Below, piece by piece: positions 53,111 through 61,914 of a stretch of DNA of 64,000 nucleotides. Both the position numbers and the translations under genes were made by a program. Every line of letters starts with the position of its first letter. Within the stretch, counting starts at the first letter, position 1. The notes beneath the pieces were generated by a model. It worked only from the letters and a program-made list of their open reading frames with translations. It did no database searches and was not told where the DNA came from. The stretch comes from Xanthomarina arctica (GTDB lineage: Bacteria > Bacteroidota > Bacteroidia > Flavobacteriales > Flavobacteriaceae): contig NZ_BMFQ01000003.1 of NCBI RefSeq assembly GCF_014638915.1, forward strand, positions 310,001 to 374,000. The letters run 5' to 3'.

Positions 53111-53878
53111 ATGTTCTACCAACAAAAACAATACATAAAATTCCTTCTAAAATCGACCAACCAACATGGGGTCCACTCCCCTTTTGTGTACAATTTGATA
53201 ACGAAGTGTTTCTACGATTCTACAAGGTATCCGGAATACCATCAATTAAAAGAGTATAAAAAGAAGTTACTTGCAAATAAGAAAGAGCTTGAAATTACCG
53301 ATTTAGGAGCTGGCTCCAAGGTTTCTGAAAATAAAACGAGAGCTATTTCGTCTATAGCCAAACATTCTGGAACGACTTTAAAAAGAGCCAAATTGCTATT
53401 TAGATTGTCTAAGTATTTTCAAAGTAAACAGATTTTAGAATTAGGCACTTCTTTAGGCATTGCCACACAAGCCTTGCATCTTGGAAATCCTGAGGCTACT
53501 ATTACTAGCATTGAAGGCTGTCCTAATATTTCGCATACGGCGAAAGTTCAATTAGGAGACCTGACACAATTAAATCTTTTAATTGGAGATTTTGACAGTC
53601 GTCTAGATACTTTGAAACAAAACAACTTCGACCTGGTGTTCTTCGATGGGAATCATAATAAAGAAGCAACCTTAAGGTATTTTGAAAAACTCCTACCGAA
53701 GACACATAACAACACCATCTTTATTTTTGATGATATTTATTGGTCGGAAGACATGACCCAAGCTTGGGAAATTATAAAGGCACATCCAAAAGTAACAGTA
53801 ACCGTAGATACTTTTTTTTGGGGCTTGGTGTTTTTTAGGAAGGAACAGGTGCGGGAGGATTTTGTGGTGCGTCTATAA
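53111..53878 (+). CDS. SAM-dependent methyltransferase (O-methyltransferase-like)
   Basis: This 255-residue protein has ILELGTSLGIATQALHLGNP as motif I near 118, ITSIEG as the acidic strand-2 end, LVFFDGNHNKEATLRYFEKL (metal-site-like Asp region of class I O-methyltransferases) and IFIFDDIYWSEDMTQAW. The N-terminal 100 residues (HGVHSPFVYNLITKCFY) are typical of a flavobacterial group of unknown substrate. It is probably transcribed separately from the downstream adenosyltransferase gene, since a repeat tract intervenes. Confidence 0.82.
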   Translation: MFYQQKQYIKFLLKSTNQHGVHSPFVYNLITKCFYDSTRYPEYHQLKEYKKKLLANKKELEITDLGAGSKVSENKTRAISSIAKHSGTTLKRAKLLFRLSKYFQSKQILELGTSLGIATQALHLGNPEATITSIEGCPNISHTAKVQLGDLTQLNLLIGDFDSRLDTLKQNNFDLVFFDGNHNKEATLRYFEKLLPKTHNNTIFIFDDIYWSEDMTQAWEIIKAHPKVTVTVDTFFWGLVFFRKEQVREDFVVRL

Positions 53879-53970
53879 TCCTATTTTTTGAATCGCAGGG
53901 ACTATTCCAAAAAATGAAAACCGCTCAAACGATTCCCTTCGGACTATTCCCTTCGGCCAATCCCCATCCG

Positions 53971-54105
53971 GGCAGATCTGGCACAGGCATATCAAACACA
54001 GGCATATCAAACACGGGCAGATCAGGCACAGGCAGATCAGGCACAGGCAGATCGCGTACGGGCATATCGCGTACGGGCATATCGCGTACGGGCAGGTCGC
54101 GACCT
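53971..54105. repeat. Minisatellite of 15-bp units
   Basis: Nine adjacent 15-bp units of the form GGCA(G/T)ATCxxxxACx: for example GGCAGATCAGGCACA twice, GGCATATCAAACACA and GGCATATCGCGTACG twice, ending GGCAGGTCGCGACCT. Because 15 is a multiple of three, open frames appear on both strands, encoding pentapeptide repeats, but neither looks like a real gene. It is GC-richer than its surroundings and lies between two genes. Confidence 0.88.
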
Positions 54106-54195
54106 GCCCCTTCAGATCAATCAATTCAAGAATTATCTCTACAGATTCCTGGCTGAATCTTTTGCCTTTTAACTTATTCCTTTTAACTTTATGGC

Positions 54196-54768
54196 ATGAA
54201 AATTTACACAAAAACAGGTGACAAAGGAACCACCGCCCTCTTTGGAGGCACTAGGGTTCCAAAACATCATATTCGTATAGAAAGTTATGGTACTGTCGAT
54301 GAATTAAATGCCCATATAGGCTTATTAAAAGATCAGCAGATAGACCAACATTATAAAGATGTGCTCATTCACATTCAAGACCGACTGTTTACGGTGGGTG
54401 CTGTTTTGGCGACAGATCCAGACAAAGCCATTTTAAAAAGTGGGAAAGACCGCTTAAACATTCCTAAAATTTCTAACGAGAATATTGAACTCTTGGAAAG
54501 CGAAATGGACGCTATGAATGATAGCTTGCCCCCTATGACAAACTTCATTCTTCCGGGCGGACATCAAACCGTGTCATTCTGTCACATAGCCCGCTGTGTG
54601 TGCCGTAGAGCGGAACGTTTAGCTACCGCTTTAAACGATTTAGAACCTGTAGAACCTAATACCCTGATGTATTTAAACCGTCTATCTGACTATCTTTTTG
54701 TCTTGGCACGAAAGTTGTCCTCAGATTTAAAGGCAGACGAAATTAAATGGTTACCTGAGAAGTATTGA
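54196..54768 (+). CDS. Cob(I)yrinic acid a,c-diamide adenosyltransferase (PduO type)
   Basis: This 190-residue protein has the PduO-family signature: KIYTKTGDKGTTALFGG (ATP-binding N-terminus), RIESYGTVDELNAHIG and RCVCRRAERLATAL with the conserved Arg residues. It transfers the adenosyl group of ATP to cob(I)alamin, making the coenzyme of methylmalonyl-CoA mutase. This fits with MeaB, the mutase chaperone, encoded 8 kb downstream. The start at 54196 is the first to include the KIYTKTGD motif. Confidence 0.93.
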   Translation: MKIYTKTGDKGTTALFGGTRVPKHHIRIESYGTVDELNAHIGLLKDQQIDQHYKDVLIHIQDRLFTVGAVLATDPDKAILKSGKDRLNIPKISNENIELLESEMDAMNDSLPPMTNFILPGGHQTVSFCHIARCVCRRAERLATALNDLEPVEPNTLMYLNRLSDYLFVLARKLSSDLKADEIKWLPEKY

Positions 54769-54964
54769 TTAGGTGTGAGGTGTGAGTTTATGGCGAAAAT
54801 GACATCATAAATCAGTGAACCTAACACAATGATCTCTAATGATAACCAAAGGTTTTAAATTGTTACTGAGGAAACATATTATTGGTTAGACCCATTTTAA
54901 TTTTAGGAAGCCACAATGAGATCATACGTTCTTTTTTATAATGAGTAATTAATTGCTTTTTTTC

Positions 54965-54994
54965 TTGTTTATATGAACTAAAAATTTATTTTTG
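54965..54994 (+). promoter_or_regulatory. Consensus Bacteroidota promoter for the DUF2795 gene
   Basis: TTG at 54965-54967 and TATTTTTG at 54987-54994 are separated by exactly 19 bp, matching TTTG-N19-TAnnTTTG. The ATG at 55018 follows 23 bp after the -7 element through an A-rich leader without a Shine-Dalgarno sequence. Confidence 0.85.
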
Positions 54995-55017
54995 CAAAAA
55001 ATTAAAACAATTATAAC

Positions 55018-55239
55018 ATGTATTGGACATTAGAATTAGCATCTTATTTAAGCGATGCGCCTTGGCCAGCAACTAAAGATGAATTAATTGATTATTCAAT
55101 TAGAACTGGAGCCCCATTGGAAGTAGTTGAAAATCTTCAGTCTATAGAAGACGAAGGAGACCAATATGAATCAATCCAAGAGATTTGGCCTGATTATCCA
55201 ACAGACGAAGATTACCTCTGGAATGAGGATGAATATTAA
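55018..55239 (+). CDS. DUF2795 domain protein
   Basis: This 73-residue very acidic protein begins MYWTLELASYLSDAPWPATK and continues with DELIDYSIRTGAPLEVVENL, the DUF2795 core, ending in an Asp/Glu/Trp-rich tail. In Flavobacteriaceae it commonly lies next to secA, as here. Function is unknown; the compact helical domain has been likened to regulatory or nucleic-acid-binding modules. It has its own promoter and terminator, so it is monocistronic. Confidence 0.85.
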   Translation: MYWTLELASYLSDAPWPATKDELIDYSIRTGAPLEVVENLQSIEDEGDQYESIQEIWPDYPTDEDYLWNEDEY

Positions 55240-55255
55240 TAATTCAACATTATTT

Positions 55256-55281
55256 AAAAGTCTCGTTTTGAGACTTTTTTT
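55256..55281 (+). terminator. Intrinsic terminator after the DUF2795 gene
   Basis: Arms AAAAGTCTC (55256-55264) and GAGACTTTT (55270-55278) enclose GTTTT and run into T7. It separates the DUF2795 transcript from secA. Confidence 0.9.
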
Positions 55282-55316
55282 GTGCCTAATTTTTCGGGAA
55301 ACTTAATAACAAACCG

Positions 55317-55324
55317 TACCTTTG
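55317..55324 (+). promoter_or_regulatory. Likely secA -7 promoter element
   Basis: TACCTTTG matches TAnnTTTG. The -33 position holds only TTTTCGG, so the match is partial. A leader of about 70 bases would precede the secA ATG at 55401. Confidence 0.5.
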
Positions 55325-55400
55325 AGAGTTGCAAAATTCTTAAAATTACAACACATTTATTTATCGGCTTCTAGCTGATACAACTAAAAATAACATACAA

Positions 55401-58400
55401 ATGACCTTTTTAGATTCTGTACTAAAAATCTTTGTCGGCGACAAGTCGAAACAAGACGTGAAGGCTATGATGCCTTTAGTAGAAAAAATTAAAACTTTTG
55501 GAGCCGCTTTAGAGAAGCTTTCGCACGATGAGTTGCGTGGTAAGACTGCTGCCTTTAAAGCACAAATTGCTGAAGCGAGGAAGCCACATCAAGATGTGAT
55601 AGACACCTTAATGGCAGAAGCAGAGACCACCGAAGACATAGACAAAAGAGAAGAAATCTATCAAGAAATTGATAGTATTAAAGACACCATTTATCAGGTG
55701 ACTGAAGCTGTTTTGACTGATATTTTACCAGAAGCTTTTGGAGTTGTTAAAGAAACTGCTAAACGTTTTGTACATAATACTGAAATTAAAGTGACGGCTA
55801 GTACTTACGACAGAGAATTGTCTGGAGAAAAAGACTATGTCACCTTAGATAACGATCAAGCTATTTGGGCCAACTCTTGGGATGCTGCTGGAAAAGCCAT
55901 TACCTGGGATATGATACATTACGATGTGCAACTTATTGGTGGTATTGCCATGCACGAAGGTAAAATTGCCGAAATGCACACAGGGGAAGGAAAAACCTTA
56001 GTGGCAACCTTACCTATGTATTTAAATGCGCTTGCAGGAAAAGGGGTTCACTTAGTAACTGTAAACGATTACTTAGCCAAACGTGATAGCGCGTGGATGG
56101 CTCCTATTTTTCAATTTCATGGGTTAAGCGTGGATTGTATTGATTACCATCAACCAAATTCTGATGCTCGTAAAAAAGCCTATCTATCTGATATAACTTA
56201 CGGAACCAACAACGAATTTGGGTTCGATTACTTGCGTGATAATATGGCACATTCGCCAGACGATTTGGTACAACGTCCACATCATTTTGCCATTGTCGAT
56301 GAGGTCGATTCTGTATTAGTCGATGATGCACGTACGCCTTTAATTATCTCAGGACCTATTCCGAAAGGAGAAATCCATGAATTCGATGCTTTAAAACCTA
56401 AAGTGGACGATATTGTTTCTGTACAACGTAAATACCTTACTGGTGTTTTAGCCGAAGCTAAGAAATTAATTGCTGAAGGGAATACTAAAGAAGGTGGTTT
56501 TAAATTACTTCGTGTTTACAGAGGGATTCCTAAAAACAAGGCGCTTATTAAGTTTTTAAGTGAAGAAGGGATCAAACAACTTCTTCAGAAAACTGAGAAT
56601 TCTTACATGTCTGACAACAACAGAGAAATGCCTAAGGTAGATGCCGAGTTGTACTATGTTATTGAAGAAAAGAATAATCAAATAGAATTGTCCGATAAAG
56701 GAATTGAATACCTTTCTGGGCCAGACAATCCTGATTTCTTCGTGATGCCAGAAATAGGGATCGAAATAGCTAAAATTGAAGCACAAGGCTTGGCTCCTGA
56801 TGCAGAAGCAGACGCTAAAGAAGAATTATTTAGAGATTTTGGAGTAAAATCTGAACGTATCCACACTTTAAACCAGTTATTAAAAGCTTACGCTTTATTT
56901 GAAAAAGACATTCAGTATGTGGTCATGGACAACAAGGTTATGATTGTTGATGAGCAGACTGGGCGTATTATGGATGGGCGTCGTTATAGTGATGGTTTAC
57001 ACCAAGCTATTGAAGCCAAAGAAAATGTAAAGATTGAAGCGGCAACCCAAACCTTTGCAACCGTTACCCTTCAAAATTACTTTAGAATGTACAACAAACT
57101 GGCAGGGATGACAGGTACAGCGGTAACTGAAGCTGGAGAATTCTGGGAAATCTATAAATTAGATGTTGTAGAAATTCCTACCAACAGACCTATTGCTAGA
57201 GATGATAGAGAAGATTTGGTTTATAAAACCAAACGTGAAAAATACAATGCCGTAATTGATGATGTAACTACCTTAACTGAAGCGGGACGTCCTGTATTAA
57301 TTGGAACAACGTCTGTTGAAATTAGTGAGTTACTTGGTAAAATGTTAAGCATTCGAAAAGTACCACATAACGTATTAAACGCGAAGCAGCATAAAAAGGA
57401 AGCTGAAATTGTAGACCAAGCTGGTAAAACAGGTCAGGTAACTATTGCAACCAATATGGCTGGTCGTGGTACGGATATTAAATTATCAGACGAGGTTAAA
57501 AAAGCTGGAGGTTTAGCCATTATTGGTACAGAACGTCATGATTCTCGTCGTGTAGACAGACAATTACGTGGTCGTGCTGGACGTCAAGGAGATCCAGGAA
57601 GTTCACAATTTTATGTGTCTTTGGAAGATAATTTAATGCGTCTTTTTGGTAGTGAACGTATTGCCAAAATGATGGATAGAATGGGATTACAGGAAGGGGA
57701 AGTGATTCAACATTCCATGATTTCAAAATCTATTGAGCGTGCACAGAAAAAAGTAGAGGAAAATAACTTTGGTGTTCGTAAGCGTTTATTAGAATATGAT
57801 GATGTTATGAACTCCCAACGTGAGGTGGTTTACAAACGTCGTCACCATGCTTTATTTGGAGAACGTCTTCGTGTGGATATTGCCAACATGATTTACGACA
57901 CTACCGAAGGAATTACTGAAACCAATAAAGCAACCAACGATTTTAAAAACTTTGAATTCGAATTGATTCGTTATTTCTCCATGAGCTCTCCTATTACTGC
58001 AGATGAGTTTGGAAAACTATCTATTCAAGAGATTGCTTCCAAAGTGTATAAAGCAGCTTTTGAGCATTATAAAAATAAAATGACTAGAAATGCTGAAACA
58101 GCTTTCCCAGTTATTAAGAATGTGTACGAGAATCAACGTGATAAATTTAGACGTATTGTCGTTCCTTTTACTGACGGCCTAAAAACCTTACAAGTAGTTA
58201 CAGATCTTGAAAAAGCATATGAAACTCAAGGAAAACAATTAATCAACGATTTCGAGAAAAACATTGCTCTTGCTATTATTGATGATGCTTGGAAAACGCA
58301 TTTACGTAAAATGGATGAGCTGAAACAATCGGTTCAATTAGCTGTTCACGAGCAAAAAGATCCGTTGTTAATCTACAAGTTTGAGGCCTTTGAATTGTTT

Positions 58401-58757
58401 AAAGCAATGATTGACCAAGTAAACAAAGACGTGATTTCTTTCTTATTTAAAGGGGAACTTCCTTCTGAAGAAACTTCGGCTATTCAAGAAGCGAAACAAA
58501 CTAAGAGCAAAGAAAATCTTAGAACTCAAAAAGACGAGATTCCTAATTTAGATGAACGTTCTGCTCAAAATAGAGAAGCTGGAAACACGCAACGTCAGCA
58601 AGAAGTTGTAGAAACCATTGTTCGTGATAAACCAAAAATTGGTAGAAACGATAAAGTGACTCTAAAACACGTGATGAGTGGTGAAAGTAAAACCATGAAA
58701 TACAAGCAAGCTGAAGCACTTATTGTTGCTGGAGAATGGGTAATCGTTGAAGATTAG
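55401..58757 (+). CDS. secA: Preprotein translocase ATPase SecA
   Basis: This 1118-residue SecA has EMHTGEGKTLVATLP (Walker A, 195-199), DEVDSVLVDDARTPLIISG (DEAD-like Walker B), the preprotein cross-linking region, GTDIKLSDEV, RQLRGRAGRQGDPGSSQFY (motif VI) and the helical scaffold with DDVMNSQREVVY. It drives Sec-dependent export at SecYEG. It is longer than E. coli SecA (901 residues) because of insertions common in Bacteroidota. The C-terminal Cys-rich zinc motif is absent; the chain instead ends in ALIVAGEWVIVED after a Lys-rich linker. The call is certain. Confidence 0.98.
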   Translation: MTFLDSVLKIFVGDKSKQDVKAMMPLVEKIKTFGAALEKLSHDELRGKTAAFKAQIAEARKPHQDVIDTLMAEAETTEDIDKREEIYQEIDSIKDTIYQVTEAVLTDILPEAFGVVKETAKRFVHNTEIKVTASTYDRELSGEKDYVTLDNDQAIWANSWDAAGKAITWDMIHYDVQLIGGIAMHEGKIAEMHTGEGKTLVATLPMYLNALAGKGVHLVTVNDYLAKRDSAWMAPIFQFHGLSVDCIDYHQPNSDARKKAYLSDITYGTNNEFGFDYLRDNMAHSPDDLVQRPHHFAIVDEVDSVLVDDARTPLIISGPIPKGEIHEFDALKPKVDDIVSVQRKYLTGVLAEAKKLIAEGNTKEGGFKLLRVYRGIPKNKALIKFLSEEGIKQLLQKTENSYMSDNNREMPKVDAELYYVIEEKNNQIELSDKGIEYLSGPDNPDFFVMPEIGIEIAKIEAQGLAPDAEADAKEELFRDFGVKSERIHTLNQLLKAYALFEKDIQYVVMDNKVMIVDEQTGRIMDGRRYSDGLHQAIEAKENVKIEAATQTFATVTLQNYFRMYNKLAGMTGTAVTEAGEFWEIYKLDVVEIPTNRPIARDDREDLVYKTKREKYNAVIDDVTTLTEAGRPVLIGTTSVEISELLGKMLSIRKVPHNVLNAKQHKKEAEIVDQAGKTGQVTIATNMAGRGTDIKLSDEVKKAGGLAIIGTERHDSRRVDRQLRGRAGRQGDPGSSQFYVSLEDNLMRLFGSERIAKMMDRMGLQEGEVIQHSMISKSIERAQKKVEENNFGVRKRLLEYDDVMNSQREVVYKRRHHALFGERLRVDIANMIYDTTEGITETNKATNDFKNFEFELIRYFSMSSPITADEFGKLSIQEIASKVYKAAFEHYKNKMTRNAETAFPVIKNVYENQRDKFRRIVVPFTDGLKTLQVVTDLEKAYETQGKQLINDFEKNIALAIIDDAWKTHLRKMDELKQSVQLAVHEQKDPLLIYKFEAFELFKAMIDQVNKDVISFLFKGELPSEETSAIQEAKQTKSKENLRTQKDEIPNLDERSAQNREAGNTQRQQEVVETIVRDKPKIGRNDKVTLKHVMSGESKTMKYKQAEALIVAGEWVIVED

Positions 58758-58852
58758 GGATTGTTGATTAACGATTGATGATTTTTGATTTGAGAAGTGA
58801 AAAAAGAAAATAGATTAAAGAAATAAAGAGTTATAATCTTTAACTTAATAAC

Positions 58853-58889
58853 AAAGTCCCTTAGTGTTTTTCACTTTGGGATTTTTTTT
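58853..58889. terminator. Intrinsic terminator between secA and the convergent gene
   Basis: AAAGTCCC and AGTG pair with CACT and GGGATTT across a T5 loop with a small internal mismatch, followed by T8. It lies about 95 bp after the secA stop, facing the convergent gene that ends at 58933. Confidence 0.7.
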
Positions 58890-58932
58890 GCTTTTGGGAT
58901 TTGGAAATTGAGTTTTGGTTATTGATTTTCAT

Positions 58933-60414
58933 TTATTGCATTATCACTTGACTGTACTTGGCATTTACCACAATGGTCTTAGTACTTGTTAAATTGCCTG
59001 TAGTGAAACTAGAATTTACCTCGTCGGTTGATTTTTTAGGGTGTTTTAAGCGAGAGTTTTTACCTTTATATTGCAGGTTATAATCGGCTTTAGGCAAGCT
59101 TACTTTGGCTTTACTGTTTTCTAAAACAATATTCAGGTTATTAAAGGTATCTGTGATGTTCCCGATAATTAGATCCCCAAAACTTCCGTCGATAATAGCA
59201 TTTCCTTGAAGCGTGCCTATGTTAATATTGGAAGAATTAGCACTAAGCACCAATCTATTGACTGTATTTATATTGGCATTTTCGACATAATTCAGTTTTA
59301 ATTCTCCCATGATCCAGTTTGATATTTTAACTGGAGAATAAGATGCATTGATGGAAGTCTGGCTTCCATCAATGCTATTAGCTAATAAACTGGTGTGTGA
59401 TAAATCTGCTTTTAAATTATGAATGGCAGAAGCCATTATTAATTCGCCATACCTAACATTCACTTTCAGCTTGGCACCTTTTGGCATTTTTATTTTAATA
59501 ATTTTCTTCACTTTCTGATGCTTCATATTAGATGAAGATTCCTGTAAAGATTGTTTTCTAATTTCATAAGCTTGATTCCTGTTTTGCAAAGCTGCTTCCC
59601 TAGCCTCTAAAGCCTGACCTCTTTGTCCCTCAGCTTCCATGCGTTGTTCCATAGCGGCGGCTCTGACTTCCATTTGTTGCCCAAATTGCTCGCCCCAAGC
59701 TTCCATATCTTTACTATACTTTTCTTCAAATTCTTTTCCAAATTTTTCTCCCCAGGCTTCCATGTTCTTTTGAAAAACTTTCATTTCTTCGCTGGACTCC
59801 ACTTGTTTAGCCCAAGCCTCCATTCTTAAGGTATATTCTTTTCCGTATTTGTCGCTGTAGGTTTTACTCCATGTTTCCATGTAGGCATCTCCTTCATCTT
59901 GATATCTTTCATAATCAAAATCTGAGGTGGTCATTCCTTCCGGAAGCTCTGGCAGTCTTGGCATTTCTGGCATCTCAGGCAATTCAGGAATCTCTGATAA
60001 ATTTAAAGATTCTAGAAGGCCATCCATAATTGGCATATTTGCTAATTCAAACTCCAAACCCTGTAAGGCCTCGAAAGATTGTTCATTAAAAATGAGTCCG
60101 TCTACAGCCCAAGTTTGGTTATTGGTGCCGGACGAAATGGTCACCAAATTGCTGGAGCCTGCTACCTGAATTTTCCAATTATCAAGGTAGGTTTGGAGCT
60201 CTTCTTTGCTTAAAGTACTACTTTCTACATAGGCTTCAATTTCAATAATATCCTTATTCCAAGTATCTATTTCAATGGTCGTATAATTGGTATTTAGATC
60301 GATAGTTACATCATCTGTCACCTTAATAGATTGTGATATTTTATCTAATTTCTGTTGTGCCGAAAGATTTAAGACACTCAGAAAGAATAATCCGATTATT
60401 ATAATATGTTTCAT
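58933..60414 (-). CDS. Exported DUF4097-like protein with MExW repeat insertion
   Basis: This 493-residue protein has a signal peptide (cleavage near LSAQ, residue 20). A first beta-rich part (25-125) and a last part (300-493, repeated beta-strands such as SNINIGTLQGNAIIDGSFGD) fit DUF4097-type adhesin-like folds. Between them are a Pro-Glu-Met/Leu run (140-160) and a charged helical region (170-300) with Met-Glu-x-Trp at 179, 198, 218 and 237, spaced 19-20 residues apart. It is the third gene of a sigma factor/anti-sigma operon and may be its output or sensor. The role is unknown. Confidence 0.65.
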   Translation of the reverse strand: MKHIIIIGLFFLSVLNLSAQQKLDKISQSIKVTDDVTIDLNTNYTTIEIDTWNKDIIEIEAYVESSTLSKEELQTYLDNWKIQVAGSSNLVTISSGTNNQTWAVDGLIFNEQSFEALQGLEFELANMPIMDGLLESLNLSEIPELPEMPEMPRLPELPEGMTTSDFDYERYQDEGDAYMETWSKTYSDKYGKEYTLRMEAWAKQVESSEEMKVFQKNMEAWGEKFGKEFEEKYSKDMEAWGEQFGQQMEVRAAAMEQRMEAEGQRGQALEAREAALQNRNQAYEIRKQSLQESSSNMKHQKVKKIIKIKMPKGAKLKVNVRYGELIMASAIHNLKADLSHTSLLANSIDGSQTSINASYSPVKISNWIMGELKLNYVENANINTVNRLVLSANSSNINIGTLQGNAIIDGSFGDLIIGNITDTFNNLNIVLENSKAKVSLPKADYNLQYKGKNSRLKHPKKSTDEVNSSFTTGNLTSTKTIVVNAKYSQVIMQ

Positions 60415-60424
60415 TGTGATTGTT

Positions 60425-61009
60425 TTAAATGTTTGTTCGTTTTGTGATTGAATCTGTTGTTTGCAAGGTTTGTAATTGTTCTTTAAGACGATACATGAGG
60501 TTTAAACGAAACTTTAAATTGGTAATTAGTGCATTGACGGTTAACTCGTTTGGACCAGAATTGGTAAGCTCCACTGAAATACGTTTGTATTCTTTATTTA
60601 ACGCATCTAACTGACTGATATAACTATTAATAAGCTCTTTATTCTCTGGTGTCATAGAGACTTTAGACAATTCTAAATTGATATTTGCCAAATAATAATC
60701 TTCCACCTTTTTTAAATCTGGCGAAATATCCCCTAAGGTTTTTGATGTTATTTCTTCAGAACTCGTTTCCGTTTCTATGTCTACCACTTGGATGGCTACA
60801 GGTTTTTCAAAATACTTATAAGTACCAAAACCCAGGCCCAAAATCACCACAATACTTGCTGCCACACGCATCCAAGACCAAGATAATTTTTGATTTCTTG
60901 GAAGCTCCGTTTCTAGCTTTTCTAAAAAGCGTGCTTCATGGCCTTCAGGCATTTTATCTGCGACTTGTTTCGTCTCCATTTTAAGTAACTCTTTAATATC
61001 TTGTGGCAT
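60425..61009 (-). CDS. Putative anti-sigma factor
   Basis: This 194-residue protein has an N-terminal cytoplasmic part (about 45 residues), one membrane helix (WMRVAASIVVILGLGFGTY near 45-63) and a periplasmic helical part. Its start overlaps the ECF sigma gene by 17 bp. This topology and position are typical of anti-sigma factors in Bacteroidota, although a zinc-binding HxxxCxxC motif is not visible. It probably binds and restrains the sigma factor encoded just upstream. Confidence 0.68.
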   Translation of the reverse strand: MPQDIKELLKMETKQVADKMPEGHEARFLEKLETELPRNQKLSWSWMRVAASIVVILGLGFGTYKYFEKPVAIQVVDIETETSSEEITSKTLGDISPDLKKVEDYYLANINLELSKVSMTPENKELINSYISQLDALNKEYKRISVELTNSGPNELTVNALITNLKFRLNLMYRLKEQLQTLQTTDSITKRTNI

Positions 61010-61544
61010 CTTTTGTCTGTTTTAACAGTTCTTGCAATTTTAATTTCCCTCTGTAAAGCTGTGTTCTTGAAGCTACTTCCGAAATTTCTAAGATCTCTGA
61101 AATTTCCTGATGATCGTAGCCATCTATTAAATAAAGTTGTACCACGTATCTATATTTTTCAGATAAGGTGTTTATAGCTTCTTTAATAGTCTCTAGAGTG
61201 CTCGCATCGTCTACTAACCAGTTGTCCTCATCACTTGCGTCAACTACTTTGAGGTGCACCTCATCCAATTCCACCAAATATTGGTTTTTAGATTTTAAAG
61301 CGTCGATACTTGTGTTAATAACAATACGTTTTAACCAGGCACCAAAAGTCACCTCAGCTTGATATTGATGGAGTTTAGAGAAAGCTTTAATAAAAGCATC
61401 CTGCACCACATCTTCGGCTTCGGCATCATGCTTAACAAATCGTTTTGCCACAACATACATCCCTTGGCAGTACTGGTTGTATAACTGCATTTGTGCCTGA
61501 CGATTGTTTTGCTTACATTTTTCAATAAGCTGATTTTGAAACAT
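60993..61544 (-). CDS. ECF-type RNA polymerase sigma factor
   Basis: This 183-residue protein has sigma region 2 (YVVAKRFVKHDAEAEDVVQ, DAFIKAFSKLHQYQ) and region 4 (LSEKYRYVVQLYLIDGYDHQ, EISEILEISEVASRTQLYRG), with a short linker and no region 1 or 3. It is a group IV (ECF) sigma factor. A candidate autoregulated promoter with AAC and CGT motifs lies at 61581-61606. It is the first gene of an operon with the anti-sigma-like and DUF4097-like genes. Confidence 0.93.
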   Translation of the reverse strand: MFQNQLIEKCKQNNRQAQMQLYNQYCQGMYVVAKRFVKHDAEAEDVVQDAFIKAFSKLHQYQAEVTFGAWLKRIVINTSIDALKSKNQYLVELDEVHLKVVDASDEDNWLVDDASTLETIKEAINTLSEKYRYVVQLYLIDGYDHQEISEILEISEVASRTQLYRGKLKLQELLKQTKDATRY

Positions 61545-61580
61545 GCCTTACTTTTGGTTTTTTTGGTTCGTTCACTATAA

Positions 61581-61606
61581 AGACGTGTGAAAAATTACAT
61601 TGTTGC
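61581..61606 (-). promoter_or_regulatory. Possible ECF-dependent promoter of the sigma operon
   Basis: On the minus strand GCAACA and CGTCT are separated by 15 bp, carrying the AAC (-35) and CGT (-10) cores usual for ECF sigma promoters, 37 bp before the ATG at 61544. There is no TAnnTTTG here. Autoregulation is the natural reading but is not proven. Confidence 0.5.
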
Positions 61607-61848
61607 AAAAAAATGGAATTATTTTTCAAGGTAATAAAGAATTTCTTGAAACCAAGTATCCACGATAGAACCATTGAGGTATTAAACTGGATTCATTTTG
61701 GTTTTAACATAAGAAACCAAAATTCTATATTTTGCCTCACCAAGAACTGCAAAACGGCAGTTCTTATGTCTCCTTAGAAGAGGTAAATCGGAAACCTCGA
61801 GGCAAAGCCATCGAGGAATTCATTAGATTAAAATAATTTAACAGAAAT

Positions 61849-61881
61849 TTGCGTTTCATTTTTACTAAATCTTTACTTTTG
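61849..61881 (+). promoter_or_regulatory. Possible promoter of the DUF2911 gene
   Basis: TACTTTTG at 61874-61881 fits the -7 consensus. The nearest TTG (61849-61851) is 22 bp upstream, slightly longer than ideal. The ATG at 61915 follows after 33 bp. Confidence 0.5.
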
Positions 61882-61914
61882 AAGTATCTTTATCTCACAA
61901 TTAAATAAGTCGTT

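Larger units (their letters stand above)
61545..61914. other. Intergenic region with two hairpins
   Basis: Divergent region between the sigma operon and the DUF2911 gene. Besides promoters on both sides it holds a perfect 9-bp stem (AAGAACTGC and GCAGTTCTT, 61742-61765) and a second hairpin CCTCGA...TCGAGG with inner GGC/GCC (61795-61816). The second resembles small REP-like hairpins of Flavobacteriaceae. No gene is seen. Confidence 0.6.

Noticed and set aside
53914-54156. 80-residue reading frame of pentapeptide repeats, and its minus-strand counterpart at 53873-54211
   Set aside because: Both are produced by a 15-bp minisatellite, which leaves any frame without a stop open. There is no ribosome site, and the non-repeat ends resemble no protein.
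59623-59829. Plus-strand frame rich in Phe, His and Leu
   Set aside because: It is the antisense shadow of the MExW repeat region of the gene on the minus strand.
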